A DNA stretch of 36,489 nucleotides from Streptomyces afghaniensis 772 (GTDB lineage: Bacteria > Actinomycetota > Actinomycetes > Streptomycetales > Streptomycetaceae), in assembly GCA_000415505.1 (NCBI GenBank), contig KE354210.1, positions 1 through 36,489 on the forward strand, written 5' to 3'. Numbering within the stretch: the stretch's first letter is position 1; every line of letters starts with the position of its first letter. Below, in pieces: positions 1 through 8,449 of the stretch. The notes under the pieces were generated by a model. That model worked only from the letters and a program-made list of their open reading frames with translations. It made no database searches and was not told where the DNA came from. Both the position numbers and the translations under genes were made by a program.

Positions 1-542
1 AGGACGGGCCAGAGGAGCGGAGCGAGCCCGACCCCGGCGACCGTCGGAGGCCGCTCACCTTGCTCCTGGCCGTCCTGCTCGTCGTCGGCCTGGTCGCGCT
101 CGCCGCCCTGGGGTGGCAGTACCGCGACGGCCGCCTGACGGAGAGCGCCCGGACCGAGGCGCTCGCGGCCGCGCGAAAGGCGGCGCCGGCCGTCCTGTCG
201 TACGACTACCGCCGCCTGGACAAGGACTTCTCCAGGGCCCGCGCCCACCTGACCGGCGACTTCCGCGACGAGTACGGCAAGACCACGAAGACCGTGGTCG
301 CCCCGACGGCCGAGAAGTACCACGGCGTGGTGAAGGCCACGGTCGCCGCCCCCGGCTCCGGCGGCACCCCGGCAGCCTCCGTCGTCTCGGCCTCCCCCGA
401 CAAGGTCGTGGTCCTGCTCTTCGTCAACCAGGTCACCGAGAGCACCCAGGTGTCGGGTGCCCGGGTGGACCAGAACCGGGTGCGGATGACGATGGAGCGC
501 ACGGGCGACGGGTGGAAGGTGAGCGCGGTGGACGCCCTGTGA
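1..542 (+). CDS. Mce-associated membrane protein, 5' end outside window
   Basis: The reading frame is open from the left edge (first whole codon at 3) to a TGA at 540-542, so the gene is truncated here and the TTG at 60 is probably internal. The visible part has a charged Glu/Arg-rich cytosolic stretch, one transmembrane helix (LLAVLLVVGLVALAALGW) and an extracellular domain of about 130 residues. That domain carries the pattern typical of actinobacterial Mce-associated proteins: a YDYRRLDKDF block, a TAEKYHG block, a VVLLFVNQVT strand and a GDGWKVSAVDAL ending. Such proteins usually close mce lipid-import operons and are thought to stabilise the Mce complex at the membrane. It is convergent with the channel gene to its right. 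Family assignment is by pattern memory; the substrate cannot be told. Confidence 0.75.
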   Translation, partial: DGPEERSEPDPGDRRRPLTLLLAVLLVVGLVALAALGWQYRDGRLTESARTEALAAARKAAPAVLSYDYRRLDKDFSRARAHLTGDFRDEYGKTTKTVVAPTAEKYHGVVKATVAAPGSGGTPAASVVSASPDKVVVLLFVNQVTESTQVSGARVDQNRVRMTMERTGDGWKVSAVDAL

Positions 543-620
543 CGGGAAGTTCCGGCCTCGGGTGCGATCACGATGTAGCTCCGCAACTGGACACCGCCCC
601 ACTCCTGCCGGGGCCTTCCG

Positions 621-2521
621 TCAGTTCTCGCCGACGACGACCACCGCGTCCTGGACCGACCAGCGGCGCCGCTCCGCTTTGGGAGGTTGATCCGCACGCC
701 GTAGCCGGGACTCGTCGACGAGCCGTCGTGGCTTCGGTAACCGATGGCGCATTCGCCACGATGACGTGCCGCTGCCACGACTGTGGCGAAGGACGTCTCA
801 CAGCCGGGCAGCACGTAGTCGGTGGCCGGCCGCAGGCGAACCCCGGTGCCGTCGGCGGAGAAGAGTTCCTCGAACACCGCTGCCAAGTGCCGGTTCTGGG
901 AGATCTGCGCCATGAGCAGGCCGATGAGTTTGCCACTGATGATCACGTCGGCTCCGGGGCTGATGGGGGCCAGCGCCCGGTTGCGGTCGTCGATCAGTTC
1001 GGTGACAACCGGCAGCTCGCGCCCGGTGGCTTCCTCCAGTTGGCGTAGAAGGAGCAGCGTGACGAGCGTGTGGTTGTCGGGGTCGTCCTGCGGCTGTCCG
1101 GGAGCGGGGTCCTGGCCGAGCACGATCACGCTGTCGTAGGAGTGCACGTCCAGACGCTTCAGGATCTCGGGACGGGTGATGTCCCCGTGGTGCAGTGTCA
1201 AGGTCAGGTCGGAGCCGCTGTGCGTGTCGGCCTCGCTCACCTGCCGGACTGTCACTTCACGACTGTCCGCCACCACGTCGACGGCTGATCCGGGCCGAGC
1301 GCGGCGGCGCAACTGGTCGACTATGAGCGGCGCTCGGCGATTCCAGCCCAGCAGGAGAACCCGCTCCGGTCGCAACGCGGGCGTCGAAGGACCGGATGCC
1401 ATCGCTGCCTTCTCGACCAACTCCGCGCAGTCGGCCGGCCATGCCGTGTCGTCGTCACGGGAGATGACGATGAGCACGTCGTCGGGGGCTATGGGCGTCT
1501 GCTGTGGCGGGTTGAGCAGGGGGGTGCCTTCTCGCATCATCCCGACGACGCTCGACGTCGGGTAGGACAGCAGCGCGTCGCCGAACGGCCGGCCGGCCAG
1601 TGCCGGCTCGGCGATCAGGTAGAACTCGTCGCCGGCGAAGTCCAGCAGTTCCTGGTGGACGAGGGAGAGCCCGGGCCGGCGGGCGGCCTGGACGATCAGC
1701 CGGGCGGTGACGGTGTCGCTCTCCAGGACGATGCCGCCCGGTCCGGCGGCCAGACAGGCGGCCAGGCGGTAGCGGTCGTCCCGGACCGCGGCGATGACGG
1801 GCGGACGGGTTCCCTCCCCGGCCAGGGCCGCCCTGAGCGCCAGCAGCGTCTTGACCACCTCGGCGTCGGCGTCCGGCTCGTCGTGGGGCAGGACCAGCAC
1901 GACACCGGCCGTGGCCGGGCTGGTCAGAGTGAGCACGGCCGGGTCGGTGGTCGGGCCACTGCGGCAGATCAGCCGCGTACGGCCGAGGGGACCCACCTTC
2001 GTGCTCAGGGCCTCCTCCATGGCGGTCTTGTCCCGGTCGGCCAGGACGGCCACCGCCGCCCGCCGCTGGTTGGCGTTGGCGGCCACCAGCTCGCTCACCA
2101 CCGTGAAGACCTGTTCCGACCATCCCAGGACGACGACGTGCTCTTGTTCGAGCACGGTGGAACGGCCCCGTCGCAACTCGGTGAGCCGCTCCGTGAGCGC
2201 CGTCGTGATCAGGCCGACGAGCGTCGAGACGTACAGCAGCGCGACCAGTGCGAGCAGCACCGACATCGTCACTCGCAACGGCGCCCCCGTGGCACCGCCC
2301 AGCCGCAGTGTCTCCCCGGTGAGGCGCCATACCTCCGCCAGCCGGTCCGCCACGGCCGCCGGCGCCTCGGGGTCGGTCCACACCAGCACCGCACTGGCCG
2401 GAACGACGATGGCCAGACATAACAACGCCATCCAGCCGACGAGAGCGGGAGCACCGCGGGCCAGCGTGCTGTCGAACCAGTAACGGGCTCTGTCACCGAA
2501 CGGAGTGCGCCGCTGCGCCAC
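621..2521 (-). CDS. CASTOR/POLLUX-related ion channel with two RCK-like domains; apparent frameshift near the C-terminus
   Basis: Start is GTG 2521, preceded by a strong GGAGGGGG ribosome site. The protein has two membrane helices (GWMALLCLAIVVPASAVLVW and VTMSVLLALVALLYVSTLVG) flanking a pore-loop-like segment, then two Rossmann/RCK-like regulatory units beginning HVVVLGWSEQV and RVLLLGWNRRA. This is the layout of the bacterial CASTOR/POLLUX-related channel family, which gates cations in response to a cytosolic ligand. Near 663-676 the frame appears to slip. The unshifted frame runs on to about 206, antisense through the neighbouring gene, with low-complexity sequence. The next frame gives RRWSVQDAVVVVGEN followed by TGA at 621-623, which looks like the natural last RCK strand. 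The interval 621-2521 is not a multiple of three, as expected if one base is missing. Family call is good; the end is inferred. Confidence 0.72.
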
Positions 2522-2812
2522 CCTTCCCCCTCCACCGACCCGCACTCTCGTGAGGCCTGCGCGGCACGTCGCGTACGTGACGCGACCGCAGACCCGCCGA
2601 GGAGCACGGATGTGAATACGCACGTGGCAGTGTGGGGGACCGATCACGGCGGCAGATGGAGATTGCTCCGCGTTCATCCCTTCGGGTTTCCCGAGCCGTC
2701 CACGTCGGTGCACCTGCTGTGACGTCAGGGTTTGTCGCCGTCTTCGCTCCTTCGAGTCAACGCCGGAGCGAAGGGCGGGCACCTGGTCACGGCCACCAGT
2801 ACAAAGGCCGCC
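2522..2812. other. Divergent intergenic region between channel and oxidase genes
   Basis: These 291 bases hold the promoters of two divergent genes. I see no convincing small gene. Two symmetric motifs stand out: CACGT-CGCGT-ACGTG at 2565-2579, close to the channel start, and a longer inverted repeat at 2742-2773 close to the oxidase start (listed separately). No clear -10/-35 pair could be fixed by eye. Confidence 0.5.
2742..2773. repeat. 9-bp perfect inverted repeat upstream of the oxidase gene
   Basis: The arms CTTCGCTCC (2742-2750) and GGAGCGAAG (2765-2773) are exact complements separated by 14 bases, and the second arm ends 39 bases before the oxidase ATG. It could be a repressor operator or a hairpin in the mRNA leader. 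The arms are too far from any stop codon to be the terminator of a visible gene. Confidence 0.5.
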
Positions 2813-4807
2813 ATGACTGAAGATCACGCGGTGGTGCACTCAGGCGGCGGCTTCTCCCGGCGGAGCTTCGCGGCGGTGGCCGGCACGGCCACGGCCGCGA
2901 CGGCCCTGACCGGCGGTGTCTCCACGGCCCTGCCCGCGCCTGCCGCCCCCAGCGCCGACCGTGGCGCCGACTTCGACCGGTGCCTGGCCGTCGCTCGCGC
3001 ACTGCTCGTACTGGACACCGACAACCGCCCCCTCGTCCCGCGCTACCAGCGCGTCCTCGAAAAGGGCCTGCCGGCTCAGCGGCGGACACGTCCGAAGAAC
3101 GTCCTGGTCATCGGCGCCGGTCCGGCCGGTCTTGTGACTGCCTGGCTGCTGAAGAAGGCAGGTCACCGGGTGACGGTACTGGAGGCCAACGGCAACCGCG
3201 CGGGCGGACGCATCAAGACGTTCCGCAACGGCGGCCACGAACACGCCGAGCAGCCCTTCGCCGATCCCCGTCAGTACGCCGAAGCGGGTGCGATGCGCAT
3301 CCCCGGCAGCCATCCCCTGGTGATGGAGCTGATCGACCAGTTCGGCCTGAAGAAGCGGCGTTTCCACTATGTGGACGTCGACAACGAGGGACGTCCCGCC
3401 GGCCGCACCTGGATCCACGTCAACGGGATCCGGATGCGGCGCGCCGACTACGCCCGCGCGCCCCGGCGCATCAACCGGTCCTTCGGCGTTCCCCGGGCCC
3501 GCTGGGACACCCCTGCCGCCGCCATCCTGCGTTCCGTTCTGGACCCGGTGCGTGACGAGTTCAGTTACGTCAACGGCGACGGCAAGCGGGTCGACAAGCC
3601 GCTCCCGGAGCGGCTGCGGGGCTGGGCCCGCGTGGTGCAGCGGTTCGGTGACTGGTCGATGTTCCGCTTCCTGACCGAGCACGCCGGCCTCGACGAGCGG
3701 ACCATCGATCTGATCGGCACCCTGGAGAACCTCACCTCACGCCTTCCTCTGTCCTTCATCCACAGCTTCACCGGCTCCTCCCTCATCAGCCCTGACACGC
3801 CCTTCTACGAGTTGGAGGGCGGCACGGCCGTGCTGCCGGACGCCCTCCTGGAACGCGTGCGGGGGGACGTGCGGTTCGACCGCCGTGTCACGCGCATCGA
3901 GTACCACCACCCCGACCGCCCTTCGCCGGACACCGAGCACGTCCGGGGCAAGGGGCCGCACGTATGGGTGGACACCGTGTCCGAGGGCCGCGACGGTCCC
4001 GTCGTACGCGAGCAGTTCACCGCGGACGTCGCCGTGGTCACGGTTCCGTTCTCCGGACTGCGCCACGTACAGATCGCCCCGCCCATGTCGTACGGCAAGC
4101 GTCGCGCGGTCTGCGAACTGCACTACGACAGCGCGACCAAGGTGCTGCTGGAGTTCAGCCGCCGCTGGTGGGAGTTCGACGAGGCCGACTGGAAGCGAGA
4201 GCTGCAGGCCATCGCCCCGGGCCTGTACGACGCCTACCGCACCGGCCGCGCCGCAGGGGACGGCAGCCTGCTCGGCGCTCATCCCTCCGTGCCCGGCGGA
4301 CACATCACGGCGGGCCAGCGCACCCACTACGCCGCCAACCGAGCGATCGCGCGCGACCAGCCGGAGGCGGTCGACGTCGTGGGTGGCGGCTCGGTGTCGG
4401 ACAACGCCAACCGGTTCATGTTCCACCCCTCCCATCCGGTTCCGGGCAGCGCGGGGGGTGTGGTCCTGGCTTCCTACAGCTGGGCGGACGACGCGCTGCG
4501 CTGGGACTCCCTGGACGACGAGGCACGGTACCCGCACGCCCTGTGCGGTCTCCAGCAGGTGTACGGCCAGCGCATCGAGGTCTTCTACAGCGGCGCGGGC
4601 CGCACGCAGAGCTGGCTGCGCGACCCCTACGCCTACGGGGAGGCGTCCGTGCTCCTGCCCGGGCAGCACACGGAGTTGCTGCCCGCCATCCCCGTGCGCG
4701 AAGGGCCGTTGCACTTCGCCGGGGACCACACGTCCGTCAAGCCGGCGTGGATCGAGGGAGCCGTGGAGTCCGCCGTGCGTGCCGCCTTGGAGATCCACAC
4801 CGCGTGA
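2813..4807 (+). CDS. Tat-exported flavin L-amino-acid oxidase, L-glutamate oxidase-like
   Basis: 664 residues from ATG 2813. An upstream in-frame GTG at 2732 would put the Tat signal too far inside. A twin-arginine signal ([11 protein letters not shown], residues about 14-24) with an alanine-rich h-region indicates export of a folded flavoprotein. The dinucleotide-binding motif [10 protein letters not shown] lies near residues 97-106, followed by [15 protein letters not shown]. The C-terminal FAD motif is [20 protein letters not shown]. Blocks such as [29 protein letters not shown]-like, [12 protein letters not shown] and [12 protein letters not shown] closely resemble Streptomyces L-glutamate oxidase as I remember it. 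The reaction would be oxidative deamination of an L-amino acid to a keto acid, ammonia and H2O2. Glutamate specificity cannot be asserted by eye. Confidence 0.8.
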   Translation: MTEDHAVVHSGGGFSRRSFAAVAGTATAATALTGGVSTALPAPAAPSADRGADFDRCLAVARALLVLDTDNRPLVPRYQRVLEKGLPAQRRTRPKNVLVIGAGPAGLVTAWLLKKAGHRVTVLEANGNRAGGRIKTFRNGGHEHAEQPFADPRQYAEAGAMRIPGSHPLVMELIDQFGLKKRRFHYVDVDNEGRPAGRTWIHVNGIRMRRADYARAPRRINRSFGVPRARWDTPAAAILRSVLDPVRDEFSYVNGDGKRVDKPLPERLRGWARVVQRFGDWSMFRFLTEHAGLDERTIDLIGTLENLTSRLPLSFIHSFTGSSLISPDTPFYELEGGTAVLPDALLERVRGDVRFDRRVTRIEYHHPDRPSPDTEHVRGKGPHVWVDTVSEGRDGPVVREQFTADVAVVTVPFSGLRHVQIAPPMSYGKRRAVCELHYDSATKVLLEFSRRWWEFDEADWKRELQAIAPGLYDAYRTGRAAGDGSLLGAHPSVPGGHITAGQRTHYAANRAIARDQPEAVDVVGGGSVSDNANRFMFHPSHPVPGSAGGVVLASYSWADDALRWDSLDDEARYPHALCGLQQVYGQRIEVFYSGAGRTQSWLRDPYAYGEASVLLPGQHTELLPAIPVREGPLHFAGDHTSVKPAWIEGAVESAVRAALEIHTA

Positions 4808-4841
4808 GCCGCGCGGTCCGCTGAGCCACGACGTACACGCA

Positions 4842-4867
4842 GGCCCCGGCGCACCCGCGCCGGGGCC
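4842..4867. terminator. Bidirectional terminator hairpin
   Basis: A perfect 11-bp stem (GGCCCCGGCGC at 4842-4852 and GCGCCGGGGCC at 4857-4867) with a 4-base loop ACCC. It lies 34 bases after the oxidase stop and 36 bases after the end of the convergent Ser/Cys-rich gene. Position and stability fit a shared intrinsic terminator; Streptomyces terminators commonly lack a U tract. Confidence 0.8.
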
Positions 4868-4903
4868 ATCGGTTCTCGCGGGGCGACTTCATTACCCCAG
4901 TCG

Positions 4904-5296
4904 TCAACAGGAACTGCCACAGGACGACGAACTGCTACTGCAGGACGACGAGCTGCCGCAGGACGAGGAGCTGCTGCAGGACGACGAGCTGCCGCCCGAA
5001 CAGGAGGAGGAACCGCCGCAGGAGGAACCGGACGGCGAGCCGTCGCAGGCGTCACCCGCGGCGTACCAGGACGAACCGCTGGACGCCGTGCCAACGCCCC
5101 CTGTCGCTGATGCCGCACCCGTACCGCTGCTCGTCGGCCACGCCCCGTACCCCAGCCCACTCCCCCGGCCGTACCCGGACGCCTGCCGTCCCAGATCGTC
5201 CCAGGCACGCCGCCAAGCCCGACGCACGAGCCAGGCGCACAACACGGCCATCGCCGGCACGGCAACGGCCAACACGACCAAAGCAGTCACGATCAT
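4904..5296 (-). CDS. Small membrane protein with Ser/Cys-repeat tail
   Basis: 130 residues. The ATG at 5296 follows a purine-rich GGGGGG ribosome site at close spacing. The N-terminus is one hydrophobic helix (VTALVVLAVAVPAMAVLCAWLV) followed by Arg/Trp residues (RRAWRRAW), so a positive-inside anchor is likely. The middle is Gly/Ser-rich. The last ~47 residues carry eight cysteines spaced by runs of serine and glycine (CSSSSSC, CGSSSSC units), from an imperfect 18-21 bp DNA repeat at 4920-4994. I do not recognise a function. The cysteines could bind metal or cross-link outside the cell, but that is speculation. The opposite strand gives a low-complexity Gln/Asp/Glu frame without a start signal, so the minus strand is preferred. 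Confidence 0.6.
   Translation of the reverse strand: MIVTALVVLAVAVPAMAVLCAWLVRRAWRRAWDDLGRQASGYGRGSGLGYGAWPTSSGTGAASATGGVGTASSGSSWYAAGDACDGSPSGSSCGGSSSCSGGSSSSCSSSSSCGSSSSCSSSSSSCGSSC
4920..4994. repeat. Imperfect 18-21 bp tandem repeat inside the Ser/Cys-rich gene
   Basis: Four consecutive units of the form CAGGACGACGAGCTGCCG (4920-4940, 4941-4958, 4959-4976, 4977-4994; the first has three extra bases). On the coding strand each unit encodes about six Ser/Gly/Cys residues. Repeat slippage would change the number of cysteines in the tail. Confidence 0.75.
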
Positions 5297-5468
5297 TTCC
5301 CCCCGTCCACCGGGCCAGGCGCACCGGCTGTCCGGACCATGCCCCCTGCTGTGGCGACTTCAATCTCCCCTTGAGCAAGCCAAGAGGTTCTCTCGTCAGA
5401 GCCGGGTACACGCGGCTCGCACCCCATACCGCACGCCGCCGGCCGGCGCAGACGGGGCGAATGCGAAT
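5297..5468. other. Intergenic region between the GT2 gene and the Ser/Cys gene
   Basis: 172 bases between two leftward genes. It must contain the leader of the Ser/Cys gene and the end of the exopolysaccharide operon. The only symmetric element I see is the 12-bp palindrome CGCCGGCCGGCG at 5437-5448, which makes only a weak hairpin. No gene is supported. Confidence 0.4.
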
Positions 5469-6464
5469 TCACTCCGTCATCTTGCGCTGCGCCGCAGCGG
5501 ATGTCGTCCTCGCCAGGGCGCGGGTGTATTCGAGATCCCAGACCAGGCTGAAGGCCGCCAGCGACGGTCGATCGGCGTGCAGGACGTGGAGCAGACATCC
5601 TGCCGCGATCGCGCCGATGACGGCGCAACGGTGAGCCGCCGGGGGCCGGCAGGCTCGACGGGCGAGGCGCAGCAGCCGGTGCCGATGACGCAGGTCCTCG
5701 CGCACCGACGACAGCCGTTGTGAATCGGGCACCAGCTGATCGATGAGAACGTCGAACTGTGCGCTGAGGGCTGGGATGCGGGTCCATGTCCGAAGGGTGC
5801 GATCGCTGTCGTGCCAGACGACGGCGAGAGGATCGAAGGCGAACCGGGAGCCCAGCCGGAAGAGCCGGAAGCCGAGTTCGACGTCCTCCTGTCTGGCCAG
5901 ACGCTCGTCGAACCCGCCGACGGCACGGAAGTCGGCGCGTCGGACCGCGAGGTTGCCGGTGTAACAGTGGGTCCACGTCGGAGTGCTCTCGCCGCGGCCC
6001 AACCGAGCGTATTCCCGTCCCAGACGATCGGCGTCCCAGTGCGTCCAGGGCGGCAGGCGCCGCCCGGGCGGTGAAAGGATCGGGCCGAGGGACACCACAG
6101 GTCCGGCGGCACGGTCCAGCGCGGCGTGGTGCCGGGCGATCAGCTCCGGGCGGGAGATGCAGTCGTCGTCGATGAACAGCACGTACGGTGCATTCGACAG
6201 GGCCACCCCCCGGTTGCGGCTCGCGGCGGGCCCCACCGATCGCGCATTGCGGACGACCCGGACCGGGCGGGTGGGGTGGGACGCCTCGACGCGCCCCGCC
6301 ACCGGGTCCCTGCCGCCGTCGTCGACCACGATCACACCGAAGTGCTCGAAACTCTGGCGCCAGAGCGCGCCGAGACAGGCCGCCAGCTTGTGGGCCGGGC
6401 GGTCACGGGTCGCGATGACGACGTCCAGCTCGGTGTCCCGTCCTGATCCCTGTACGTTCGCCAT
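5469..6464 (-). CDS. Family 2 glycosyltransferase
   Basis: 331 residues from ATG 6464, with a GGGAAGG ribosome site upstream; the longer frame to 6692 would run back into the deacetylase gene. Features of a GT-A inverting enzyme are visible: the N-terminal strand LDVVIATRDRP, VIVVDDGG, the metal-binding region VLFIDDDC, GNLAVRRADF and GGFDERLARQEDVELGFRL, the latter carrying the likely catalytic acidic pair. The C-terminal ~100 residues contain a basic stretch and one short hydrophobic segment (VIGAIAAGCLLHVLHA), suggesting membrane association. It is the last gene of the leftward exopolysaccharide operon, 29 bases after the deacetylase, and probably adds one sugar to the lipid-linked repeat unit. 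Donor and acceptor are unknown. Confidence 0.85.
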   Translation of the reverse strand: MANVQGSGRDTELDVVIATRDRPAHKLAACLGALWRQSFEHFGVIVVDDGGRDPVAGRVEASHPTRPVRVVRNARSVGPAASRNRGVALSNAPYVLFIDDDCISRPELIARHHAALDRAAGPVVSLGPILSPPGRRLPPWTHWDADRLGREYARLGRGESTPTWTHCYTGNLAVRRADFRAVGGFDERLARQEDVELGFRLFRLGSRFAFDPLAVVWHDSDRTLRTWTRIPALSAQFDVLIDQLVPDSQRLSSVREDLRHRHRLLRLARRACRPPAAHRCAVIGAIAAGCLLHVLHADRPSLAAFSLVWDLEYTRALARTTSAAAQRKMTE

Positions 6465-6493
6465 CACGTCCGCCTTCCCGGTGTGTGTCGTGC

Positions 6494-7327
6494 TCAGCGG
6501 TTGTCCACAGCCGCATCGCGGCGCCACCTGTCGTGCTCGGGGGGTATGTAGTGGGAGAACCAGACCGTGCGGTGCGCGTTTCCGATGGCGAGCAGGTCCG
6601 ACACGGTGATGTTGTGCAGCCCGCGCCGTGCCAGTCCGCCGATGAGGAGTTCCGTCATCCGGGCGCGGTCGAACGGCAAGGTGAGACCGCACTCCTCGTC
6701 GATGCCCGCGCGGCCGTCATGCGCAAGGACAATGGCGCCCTCGGCGGTCTGGGTGATGACGCTGTCCGCGACTTCCTGCTCGTTTCCACCGCGCCAGTCG
6801 AGGCTGTCCAGGTCCCAGACGACACAGTCGAGACCGACGTCGCGTACTCCGAGATAGCTCCGCACCGTCTGTGCTCCGAACGGGGGCCGGAACAGCTTGA
6901 CCGGGGCACCGGCGATCGCTTCGAGTTCCGATGTCGCCGATTCGAGGCACTCCCGTACCGCCCGGCGTGACACGTGGACGAGGCTGCGGTGATCAGCTCC
7001 GTGCAGTGCGACCTCGTGTCCCTCTGCGACCACACGGCGGACGAGTTCAGGGTGCGCGCGGGCGTTGTACAGCAGCATGAAGAACGTCGCGTGGCACGCC
7101 CGGTCGGTGAGGACCTCGAGCACTTGCGGGGTCCACACCCCGTCAGGCCCGTCGTCGAATGTCACGGCGACGTAGGGGCCGTTCGTCCGCACGCGCCGGA
7201 TCGATCCGAGCCAGGGGCCGGCGAGTGCATCGACGGCGTGCCGCGCCGCTCGGTGGCCCCGCGGCCCCAAGGCTCTCCGCATCGACTCGACCACGCCCGT
7301 GGCGTCGCTCGTCGCGTCCTGTCGCAT
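6494..7327 (-). CDS. Polysaccharide deacetylase, NodB/CE4 family
   Basis: 277 residues from ATG 7327, preceded by a strong GGAGGT site. CE4 motifs appear in order: VAVTFDDGPD (motif 1, catalytic base and metal Asp), EVALHGADHRSL (motif 2, the two metal-binding His), LFRPPFGAQT (motif 3), VVWDLDSLDW (motif 4) and IVLAHDG (motif 5). No signal peptide is obvious, so it may act in the cytosol or use another route out. In this operon the expected role is to remove N-acetyl groups from hexosamines of the polymer, making it cationic. It sits 15 bases after the glycosidase gene. Confidence 0.9.
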   Translation of the reverse strand: MRQDATSDATGVVESMRRALGPRGHRAARHAVDALAGPWLGSIRRVRTNGPYVAVTFDDGPDGVWTPQVLEVLTDRACHATFFMLLYNARAHPELVRRVVAEGHEVALHGADHRSLVHVSRRAVRECLESATSELEAIAGAPVKLFRPPFGAQTVRSYLGVRDVGLDCVVWDLDSLDWRGGNEQEVADSVITQTAEGAIVLAHDGRAGIDEECGLTLPFDRARMTELLIGGLARRGLHNITVSDLLAIGNAHRTVWFSHYIPPEHDRWRRDAAVDNR

Positions 7328-7342
7328 GTTGCACCTCCACGA

Positions 7343-8434
7343 TCACGTCCACCAGCGGAGCACCACCTGCTCGGCGGCCTTGTCCCGCGGTGTGTAATCG
7401 AGCGCGTCGTCCCGGCTGCCGCGCGGCGTCACGTCCCAGACCCACCAGAAGACACCGGCCCACCAGGACTCGCCCCCGAAGCTCGCGAGCAGCGCCGCGT
7501 AGCCGGCCGCCTGCTCGGCCTGATCCGGCGTCGTACTGATCGTCCAGGAGTACGGGGCCGTGGTGGACCCACGCTGGCTGGTATAGCCCGCTTCGGTGAA
7601 AAGGATGCGGCGACCACGTTCGGCCGCGAATGCCGCCAGCTTCTCCCGGATGGGTCTCCAGGTCCGTTGCAGCGCCCGCGCATCGTGAGTGGGCCGCGTG
7701 CTCAGGGGCCAGTAGGCGTCGACGCCGATCAGGTCCACGGCGTCCCAGAAGGCGACCCGGGGGTACTCGTCGTAGTTGGCCGCGTACACCAACGGCCCCG
7801 GATAGCGCGCACGCACGGCCCGGACGACGCCCAGCCACTTGCCCCTGTCCCCCGAGACCCCCTCCAGTTCGGTCCCCACGGCGAATTGCTCCACTCCGGT
7901 CCGTGCGGCCAGATCCGCATAGTGGGTGATGAGGGCGGTGTAGGAGGTGAACCACGCTGTGTGGTCGCGTGGCCGGATGTGGCTCCGGCTCTCGGCGCGC
8001 GGCAGGTCGACATGCGGTTTGAGCAGGACCTTCAGTCCGCGCTCGTGGGCCAGGGCGATCGTCTTCCGCACCCCGGCGTCGTCGGGCGTCTGCCATGCCG
8101 CACCGGCAGGCGCCCGGGTGATCTCGTCGGCGTCGGAACTGCTCTGGAACCACGTGGGCACGATCTGGACCCATCCCGCGCCGACGCCGGCCATGTGGCG
8201 GAGACTGCCCTCGAGCACCTGCGTGTCGCCGTAACCGTCACGGGAGTACGTGGGCAGGGCGAAACCGTGCTGCCGGTGCCGCGCCGGGCCGGGTTCGGTC
8301 TCACCGGAACATCCGGACACCGCCGTGGCGACGAGCACGATGCCCAGCACGGCGGCGGCCAGGCGCCGTGCGTGGCGTGTCAACGCGCCATGCGGGCCGA
8401 GGCCCTTGTCATGAGAACACCGGGTGGCCGGCAC
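7343..8434 (-). CDS. Lipoprotein glycoside hydrolase-like protein (TIM barrel, GH113-like)
   Basis: 363 residues from GTG 8434; AGGAG lies about 11 bases upstream. A lipoprotein signal is clear: basic start, hydrophobic LAAAVLGIVLVATAVSGC lipobox, so the protein should be anchored outside the membrane. The rest reads as a (beta/alpha)8 glycosidase: GWVQIVPTWFQ, LLKPHVD, QFAVGTELEG (probable acid/base Glu), DLIGVDAYWPL, ILFTEAGYTS (probable nucleophile Glu) and WWAGVFWWVWD. The pattern resembles GH113 and related bacterial TIM-barrel hydrolases. Within the operon it may trim or release the polymer at the cell surface, as glycosidases do in other exopolysaccharide systems. Substrate is not predictable. 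Confidence 0.75.
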   Translation of the reverse strand: MPATRCSHDKGLGPHGALTRHARRLAAAVLGIVLVATAVSGCSGETEPGPARHRQHGFALPTYSRDGYGDTQVLEGSLRHMAGVGAGWVQIVPTWFQSSSDADEITRAPAGAAWQTPDDAGVRKTIALAHERGLKVLLKPHVDLPRAESRSHIRPRDHTAWFTSYTALITHYADLAARTGVEQFAVGTELEGVSGDRGKWLGVVRAVRARYPGPLVYAANYDEYPRVAFWDAVDLIGVDAYWPLSTRPTHDARALQRTWRPIREKLAAFAAERGRRILFTEAGYTSQRGSTTAPYSWTISTTPDQAEQAAGYAALLASFGGESWWAGVFWWVWDVTPRGSRDDALDYTPRDKAAEQVVLRWWT

Positions 8435-8449
8435 GAGGGCATCGTCTCC

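Noticed and set aside
206-620. Extension of the channel gene to 206 in its original frame
   Set aside because: It runs antisense through the Mce-associated gene, has biased composition, and the alternative frame supplies a natural domain ending at 621.
4904-5060. RiPP precursor with Ser/Cys core
   Set aside because: The N-terminus is a membrane helix rather than a leader peptide, and no lanthipeptide, cyclodehydratase or radical-SAM enzyme gene is nearby.
5437-5448. CGCCGGCCGGCG palindrome as terminator of the exopolysaccharide operon
   Set aside because: Without a loop it can form only a four-base-pair hairpin; such GC palindromes are expected by chance at this base composition.
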